Virus record (IMG/VR): IMGVR_UViG_3300031857_001230
Coordinates: 1 to 25,725 of that record
Source of the DNA: a virus
Direction: 5' to 3' (one strand)
Length of the DNA stretch: 25,725 bases
A program made the translations under genes and the position numbers. Each line of letters starts with the position of its first letter. Position 1 is the stretch's first letter. Positions 21,901 to 25,725 of this stretch are shown in pieces. Below the pieces are notes generated by a model. It saw only the letters and a list, made by a program, of their open reading frames with translations. It was not told the origin of the DNA and did no database searches.

Positions 21901-22173
21901 GTGGATGAAATAAAGTGGATGGACCAAGCCAACTGTGCAAGCACAGATACAGAGCAGTTCTTCACTGTAGGTGAATCAACTATGTACGACAACCTTCCCA
22001 TGATAAAAAGAATTTGCTCAGCATGTCCAGTCATATCAGAGTGTAAAGAATATTCCTTGCGCTACTACGTGCTAGGATGGTGGGCAAATACATCCGAGAA
22101 GATTCGGAGAGAAGAAAGAAAAAGACTAGGTATCACAGCGATACCGCTTGTGTCAGATAGGATATATGAATGA
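21901..22173 (+). CDS. WhiB-like iron-sulfur transcription regulator
   Basis: The 90-residue protein has the four-Cys WhiB arrangement: Cys12 (MDQANCAS), then CSACPVISEC (Cys39, Cys42, Cys48), which should ligate a [4Fe-4S] cluster. A basic C-terminus (SEKIRREERKRLG) suits DNA contact. The usual GVWGG turn is replaced by GWWANTS, a notable deviation. WhiB proteins act with the primary sigma factor in actinobacteria; phage versions, such as that of mycobacteriophage TM4, can block host WhiB function and superinfection. Start GTG 21901 follows AGGAGG. The gene overlaps the next by ATGA. It is the best host marker in the window. Confidence 0.9.
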   Translation: MDEIKWMDQANCASTDTEQFFTVGESTMYDNLPMIKRICSACPVISECKEYSLRYYVLGWWANTSEKIRREERKRLGITAIPLVSDRIYE

Positions 22174-22430
22174 TTGATTTTACAATTGTATTTAGTATTG
22201 TTGTTGCTATTGCAATCTATAAAGTACTAGAAATCTTTAGCGATTATCTAGCACTAAAGATTCATAGTTATAGATTTAAGAAGCGTCTATCAAAACTAGA
22301 ATATAAGTACGAATCCTGGCTAGGGGCAGACTGGGATGACTGTGATGACTACTGTGATATCTGTGATGAAATGGATGAACCAGTTAAGAAGCCAGCCAAG
22401 AAGACTGCAGCCAAAAAGAAGACTCGCTAA
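22170..22430 (+). CDS. Small membrane protein with acidic-Cys patch and Lys-rich tail
   Basis: The 86-residue protein has an N-terminal hydrophobic helix (about residues 3-22: DFTIVFSIVVAIAIYKVLEI), a basic stretch (YRFKKRLSKLEYKY), a cluster CDDYCDICDEMD with three Cys and many Asp, and a Lys/Ala-rich tail (KKPAKKTAAKKKTR). It would be membrane anchored with a charged cytoplasmic part. It is the last gene of the plus-strand block, overlaps WhiB by ATGA, and ends just before the bidirectional terminator. Function is unknown. Confidence 0.6.
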   Translation: MIDFTIVFSIVVAIAIYKVLEIFSDYLALKIHSYRFKKRLSKLEYKYESWLGADWDDCDDYCDICDEMDEPVKKPAKKTAAKKKTR

Positions 22431-22433
22431 ATA

Positions 22434-22485
22434 GAAAAAAGACCCCCGTCAGGTAGGTTAAGATACCTGAACGGGGGCTTTTTAG
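22434..22485. terminator. Bidirectional terminator between early and lysis operons
   Basis: CCCCCGT-CAGGTA (22443-22455) pairs with TACCTG-ACGGGGG (22464-22477), 13 pairs with a bulged A. A run of T (22479-22483) follows, and an A-rich run precedes it, so it can stop transcription from both sides. It lies where the plus-strand early block and the minus-strand lysis block converge. A second small GGGGC/GCCCC hairpin follows at 22493-22508. Confidence 0.85.
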
Positions 22486-22521
22486 TCTCTACGGGGCTGC
22501 TAGGCCCCTAAAATGAGGTGT

Positions 22522-22716
22522 TTACTTCTTGCTTCCAATGCCGAACTCCTTGGCTTTAGGGTCTAAAGCCTTCCAGAGTGGGGCAATAAAGGCTGAGGCA
22601 AATGCATATGCCAAAGTCTTAGGGTCTGTAACTCCTGCTGCATATAGGGCTACTACTGATGGAACAGCAGCACGAGCGTATGTGGTTGCAATTGCAACTA
22701 ACTTCTTTGTATCCAT
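22522..22716 (-). CDS. Holin-like small membrane protein, downstream of endolysin
   Basis: This 64-residue protein has a hydrophobic, Ala-rich central region (SVVALYAAGVTDPKTLAYAF and onward to IAPLW) that could form one or two membrane helices. The N-terminus is basic and the C-terminus ends in charged residues (KAKEFGIGSKK). Small, Ala-rich proteins with this layout beside an endolysin are often annotated as holins. It has AAGGAG upstream of ATG 22716 and lies ten bases after the endolysin stop. With the other candidate at 23237, either could be the pore-former and the other an accessory or antiholin; sequence does not decide. Confidence 0.6.
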   Translation of the reverse strand: MDTKKLVAIATTYARAAVPSVVALYAAGVTDPKTLAYAFASAFIAPLWKALDPKAKEFGIGSKK

Positions 22717-22725
22717 TGTTACTCC

Positions 22726-23235
22726 TTATGACTTGAAGACAGGCTTGCCAAAGCCTACGATATAAATTGGCAGTGACTTCTTTAGTGCAGGTCCGTTCTT
22801 AACTTTGTAAGCACGAATCTTCTTGCAGACTTGACCACCATTACGCTGGTCGCCTTTCTTATCAGGGCTTGTGTTGCCCTCAATGCAGGTTATAGTTCCG
22901 TCTCCGTTATCTTTAACCACGATTCCAACATGACTAATGCGGTCCACACCATCGTTGGGAAAATCAAAGAAAACAATATCCCCAGGTAGTGGAGTTGCTT
23001 CACTTACTTTTTCCCACTGATTCTTTTTAATGAACGCTTCAGCGCCTTTAACTGTGCTGACCACATTAGGAATCTTAAGTCCCACTTCATTTGCACACCA
23101 ATTCACGAATGAGCCACACCAAGGCAGGAAGTTAGCCTTAGTAAAAGCACCATACTTTGTCTCGTTATCTTTAGGTCCCTCAATTACTCCGAGTTCTCCT
23201 CTTGCTACTTCAATAAAGTCATTACGTTGACCCAT
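22726..23235 (-). CDS. Endolysin, CHAP-domain amidase/peptidase
   Basis: The 169-residue protein is a CHAP-type enzyme. The catalytic Cys40 sits in LPWCGSFVNWC, the His102 in ISHVGIVV, and the third polar residue in CIEGNTS (Glu119/Asn121). PLPGDIVFFDF (82-92) is typical. It would cleave peptide or amide bonds in peptidoglycan at the end of infection. It has no signal peptide, so it depends on a holin. I chose ATG 23235, not the in-frame TTG at 23268, which adds a basic extension overlapping the upstream gene. A separate wall-binding domain is not visible; the basic C-terminus might serve. Confidence 0.88.
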   Translation of the reverse strand: MGQRNDFIEVARGELGVIEGPKDNETKYGAFTKANFLPWCGSFVNWCANEVGLKIPNVVSTVKGAEAFIKKNQWEKVSEATPLPGDIVFFDFPNDGVDRISHVGIVVKDNGDGTITCIEGNTSPDKKGDQRNGGQVCKKIRAYKVKNGPALKKSLPIYIVGFGKPVFKS

Positions 23236-23236
23236 A

Positions 23237-23479
23237 TTATTCACTCGCCTTCTTATCAACCTTTGCAAAGGCTGCGTTAATTTCTTCTGATGTCAGACTT
23301 CCATCTGCTAGATAGAAGCGTGCAAGCGCTTCAAGAACTCTTGCTGCACCTAATGCACCTGCAAGTGTTGCTGCCTGCCATACTTCAATACCAACAAGAG
23401 AGCCAGCACCGATAACTCCAAGAGACTCTGCTGCAATTACAGCAAAAATTCTCATCATTACATTCTTAAATGTATCCAT
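23237..23479 (-). CDS. Putative r1t-type holin
   Basis: The 80-residue protein has two predicted membrane helices (about residues 8-30 and 33-52), rich in Ala, Gly and Val, with GIEVWQAATLAGALGAARVL, then a hydrophilic C-terminus with LTSEEINAAFAKV. This is close to the small r1t-type phage holins, including the W-x-x-A motif between helices. It would form membrane pores that release the endolysin encoded next (start two bases after this stop). The other small membrane genes in the cassette could be accessory factors. Confidence 0.72.
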   Translation of the reverse strand: MDTFKNVMMRIFAVIAAESLGVIGAGSLVGIEVWQAATLAGALGAARVLEALARFYLADGSLTSEEINAAFAKVDKKASE

Positions 23480-23481
23480 AA

Positions 23482-23649
23482 TTATTCCTTTGGGTTACGT
23501 AGTCTAAATGTCACAACATGTGCGACAAAGGTAATTACTATAAAGTAACCAACAACTGATTTGGCTGACCCGTCTAGTACTACCCATGCAATGAACATTC
23601 CTAAGAATGTCCATAATTGGTTTGCTAAATCTGACAGGAAGTTCTTCAT
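23482..23649 (-). CDS. Small two-helix membrane protein of the lysis cassette
   Basis: This 55-residue protein (MKNFLSDLANQLWTFLGMFI at the start) has two hydrophobic segments, about residues 12-27 and 33-48, and ends RLRNPKE. The ATG overlaps the previous stop as ATGA, and its stop comes two bases before the next ATG, so it is embedded in the cassette. It may be an accessory holin, an antiholin or unrelated. Confidence 0.62.
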   Translation of the reverse strand: MKNFLSDLANQLWTFLGMFIAWVVLDGSAKSVVGYFIVITFVAHVVTFRLRNPKE

Positions 23650-24953
23650 GGTTTTCTCCTATATGCGGCGGCTCCAGCGGCTGATGCCGCTGCTTGTGTT
23701 GCTATGCCCCCTGCGATAATGGCAGATACCACTACCTTTTCAGACTCTTCTCTTTCTTCTGGTGTCATGTCTGCACCAACTGACCCTAACGCAGCCAAGG
23801 CTGCGGCTGGGTCTGTAAATAATTCTGCTAATAATTCTGTAGGATTAGATAGCAACACGACTGCTTCTGCTTCCTCTTCTGTCAACACTACTCCGTTATC
23901 TAGTGTTACCATTGGCTCACTAACGATTGGAGCCACTGGTGAAACTTCAGGTACAACGATTGGTTGCGGTTCTTGAACAGGCTGAGGTTGAGACACAGGT
24001 GACTCTTCGCTCGGTTCCTGAACAATTTCCTCAACTGGAATCTCATCTATTTCTTCTTCTTCTGGACGTTCAGAAGGTTGCTCGTCAGGCAAAGGCTCTT
24101 CAGGCACTGGTAGAGTCTCTTCCAAAGGCTCCTCAATCACCTCTTCCTCGACGATATCGGGCTCAGGCTCAGGCTCTGGTTGAGGCTGAGGCTCAGGTTG
24201 AGGTTCTGGAGCCACAGGTTCAGGAGTTGGTTCAGGCTCCACTGCCACAGGAGGAGTGGGTAGGCTGGGTACAGGTTGAGGCAAAGGAGTAACTTCTGGT
24301 GTTGGAATTGATTCTACTGTTTGGGTATCTACCGTTGATGTTTCTGTTGGTAGCACAGGTGTTACAGATTCAACATTTGAAGTCGGAGTATCGAGCGTCG
24401 CAGAAGGTGTCTCAACTGTGGAAGTCTGAGTATCAGAAGTTGCAGGTACAGACTCGGAAGCAGTCACGCTTTCAGAAGTTGAAGGAGTCGCAGTCTCATT
24501 TTCCACAGGAGCAGTCACCGTCTCAGAAGAAGTTGCGGTCTCCGAAGGGACGGTCACAGTTTCCGAAGCCGTTTGACTCTCGGTAGCAGTTGATGTTTCT
24601 GGCTGTGGTGTAACTACAGGCGTAGGAACTACGCCATTGTAGTAACCAGTAGAACTATCAGAAAGATTATCACTAACGTAAATATTGAATCCTGGTGGTG
24701 CAAATCCGCCCTCACAAAATAATCTAGGGATGTATCCTCTGTTTGCAAAGAACTGGTTACTATAATCCCATCCAATTTGATATGTCTGTTGTGTGCCATC
24801 TTGCTTGGCACAAGTTACATCAGCGTAAGCAGTTCCTGCATGTGCTTGGGGATGTAAAAGAAACGTACTTCCTATTAGTGTAAGTAATATTAATAACTTA
24901 CTTGATTTCTCTCTCGCAAAGTAAGAGGTAAATCTGGTCAACGCGTTGTTCAA
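23646..24953 (-). CDS. Secreted, Pro/Glu-rich stalk protein with C-terminal hydrophobic anchor
   Basis: The 435-residue protein has a signal peptide-like start (basic region, then LLILLTLIGSTFLL, cleavage near HAHA-like AHA-GTA at residue 39/40). A short compact domain (about 40-105) contains two Cys (48 and 80), perhaps a disulfide. Residues 117-210 are Ser/Thr-rich and 211-340 are Pro/Glu-rich with PEPQPQPEPEPEP-type repeats, a rod-like stalk. A C-terminal helical part (about 350-406) with LTEEEAEAVVLLSNPTELLA ends in a small-residue hydrophobic segment (407-430) and YRRKP, typical of a membrane stop. It is probably exported and tethered across the wall. Start TTG 24953 is uncertain; TTG 24941 is an alternative. 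It overlaps the gene before it by 56 bases. Confidence 0.7.
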   Translation of the reverse strand: MNNALTRFTSYFAREKSSKLLILLTLIGSTFLLHPQAHAGTAYADVTCAKQDGTQQTYQIGWDYSNQFFANRGYIPRLFCEGGFAPPGFNIYVSDNLSDSSTGYYNGVVPTPVVTPQPETSTATESQTASETVTVPSETATSSETVTAPVENETATPSTSESVTASESVPATSDTQTSTVETPSATLDTPTSNVESVTPVLPTETSTVDTQTVESIPTPEVTPLPQPVPSLPTPPVAVEPEPTPEPVAPEPQPEPQPQPEPEPEPDIVEEEVIEEPLEETLPVPEEPLPDEQPSERPEEEEIDEIPVEEIVQEPSEESPVSQPQPVQEPQPIVVPEVSPVAPIVSEPMVTLDNGVVLTEEEAEAVVLLSNPTELLAELFTDPAAALAALGSVGADMTPEEREESEKVVVSAIIAGGIATQAAASAAGAAAYRRKP

Positions 24954-25122
24954 CTCGGTCCAATCGTTCGGTGTTGATATTAACTGCGTCCCTCATACTG
25001 CTACCTGAATTAGGTTTTAGTTCACTTAGGTAATGATGTACTAGCCATCTAATTGCTGCTGTAAAACCAGCAACTAGAGTCATAATTGCTACTGCAAATC
25101 CAGCCCATTCTGTTGCGTTCAT
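24898..25122 (-). CDS. Small membrane protein with coiled coil (DUF2746-like)
   Basis: The 74-residue protein has one N-terminal membrane helix (about residues 6-27: WAGFAVAIMTLVAGFTAAIR), a short linker, and a C-terminal amphipathic helix with heptad-like spacing (NTERLDRVEQRVDQIYLLLC). TM-plus-coiled-coil proteins of about this size occur in actinophage lysis regions (DUF2746-type). It starts at ATG 25122, overlapping the tail-gene stop as TAATG. A role in lysis control or membrane attachment is plausible, not shown. Confidence 0.65.
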   Translation of the reverse strand: MNATEWAGFAVAIMTLVAGFTAAIRWLVHHYLSELKPNSGSSMRDAVNINTERLDRVEQRVDQIYLLLCEREIK

Positions 25123-25725
25123 TAGACCGTCCTTACAGTAATCTCAATGATTCCACCATATCCAGAAAATGCTGCGCTAGGTGGAGTCATGCGAGTAAAG
25201 AATGTTTTTTCAATTTGTACTTGGCGTAGTTCAGATGTATTTAAATCTTGCCATAATACAATATCACCAGATTGTTCTAGTTCTTCTAATTGAATCATGC
25301 GTTCAAATGCTCTGCCTTTGTATCCAATAACAACACCATTGCGGTCTGCTTCGGTATCAAAGTTATATACAGGATATGTAATTAAACGCTGGCGTGGGGT
25401 AGCAATAGTAGCCTTAACCTGATAGCCCTTAAATACTGGACCACGTGAAGTGGTCGTACTATCACGATTAAATACAAACTTATAGGCTACATACTCACGG
25501 GCTGCATTTGGCTGGTTAGTTCCAACCTCAATAGAAGATACTGTAGAGTCATATGAAATATGCTCATACTCAGCACCGTTCATGTCAACAGTTTCAAGAA
25601 CAAATGTGCCATATGTAAACTCACCGCGTCCAACAAGACGCTTAAAGTTCTTTGGCTCTAGTGTTCCAAAACGAATATTGCCAGTTGTTAAATATCCAGT
25701 TGTTATTAAGTTTGACTCTGCCTCA
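25122..25725 (-). CDS. Phage tail-type structural protein, N-terminus beyond right edge
   Basis: The reading frame is open from the right window edge through the internal ATG at 25583 to the stop, so this is the C-terminal part (about 200 residues) of a longer protein. The sequence is beta-rich: an IRFGTLEP-x-NFKRLVGRGEF segment, then REYVAYKFVFNRDST, PVFKGYQVKATIATPRQRLI, YNFDTEADRNGVVIGYKGRA, and a closing GGIIEITVRTV. This resembles a minor tail or baseplate/distal tail protein, and its position just upstream of the lysis cassette is the usual place for tail genes. The family cannot be pinned down from this fragment. Confidence 0.75.
   Translation of the reverse strand, partial: EAESNLITTGYLTTGNIRFGTLEPKNFKRLVGRGEFTYGTFVLETVDMNGAEYEHISYDSTVSSIEVGTNQPNAAREYVAYKFVFNRDSTTTSRGPVFKGYQVKATIATPRQRLITYPVYNFDTEADRNGVVIGYKGRAFERMIQLEELEQSGDIVLWQDLNTSELRQVQIEKTFFTRMTPPSAAFSGYGGIIEITVRTV

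Noticed and set aside
23236-23268. Longer endolysin start at TTG 23268
   Set aside because: It adds a basic MQRLIRRRVNN leader within the upstream gene and has no better ribosome site; ATG 23235 directly precedes the conserved enzyme start.
1-25725. CRISPR array, insertion sequence, integrase or attachment site
   Set aside because: No regular repeat-spacer pattern, no transposase, no integrase and no tRNA-linked duplication are visible.

Overview
The window is part of a tailed double-stranded DNA bacteriophage (Caudoviricetes) genome. The hallmark genes are a terminase large subunit (8720-10606), a portal protein (6963-8711), a CHAP-domain endolysin (22726-23235) with a holin-like neighbour, a split DnaG-type primase, a DnaB-like helicase ATPase and a PD-(D/E)XK exonuclease. 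A WhiB-like Fe-S protein (21901-22173) and a DUF4192-like protein (13881-14378) point to an actinobacterial host. The clearly low GC content (low to mid 40s percent, judged by eye) fits low-GC freshwater actinobacteria (acI-like) better than mycobacteria or streptomycetes; that host call is inference. I see no integrase, repressor, tRNA or CRISPR array.

Layout. (1) 1-10606, minus strand: a tightly packed late block read right to left from terminase to portal, two small proteins, a 1712-residue giant protein and a structural protein cut by the left edge. Several junctions are TAATG stop-start overlaps. (2) 10607-11525: about 920 bases without a credible gene, lying between the divergent late and early blocks. 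It is full of long near-perfect hairpins and has at least two long-range helices. It looks like a large structured noncoding RNA and is the most unusual part of the window. (3) 11526-22430, plus strand: early and replication genes. These include a candidate OB-fold ssDNA-binding protein, a lytic transglycosylase-like protein, DUF4192- and DUF932-like proteins, a winged-helix protein, a Cas4/RecB-like nuclease, a helicase, a Holliday-junction-resolvase-like nuclease, a primase split over two frames, a DUF1599/NMAD1-like protein, a metallophosphoesterase, a sigma-like protein, small Cys-rich proteins, WhiB and a membrane protein. (4) 22431-22485: a hairpin terminator with A and T runs on its two sides, where the plus and minus transcription units converge. 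(5) 22522-25725, minus strand: lysis cassette (two holin-like membrane proteins, endolysin, two further small membrane proteins, a secreted Pro/Glu-rich anchored protein), preceded by the C-terminus of a tail-type structural protein cut by the right edge.

If the genome is circular or circularly permuted, the two minus-strand blocks would be one late operon (terminase, head, tail, lysis) running off the left edge and back in at the right, with the early operon in between. DNA replication and recombination functions are clustered at 16303-19537, with adjacent genes mostly overlapping or coupled. Transcription-control candidates (sigma-like, WhiB) lie at the end of the early block, as expected if they switch the phage to late expression.
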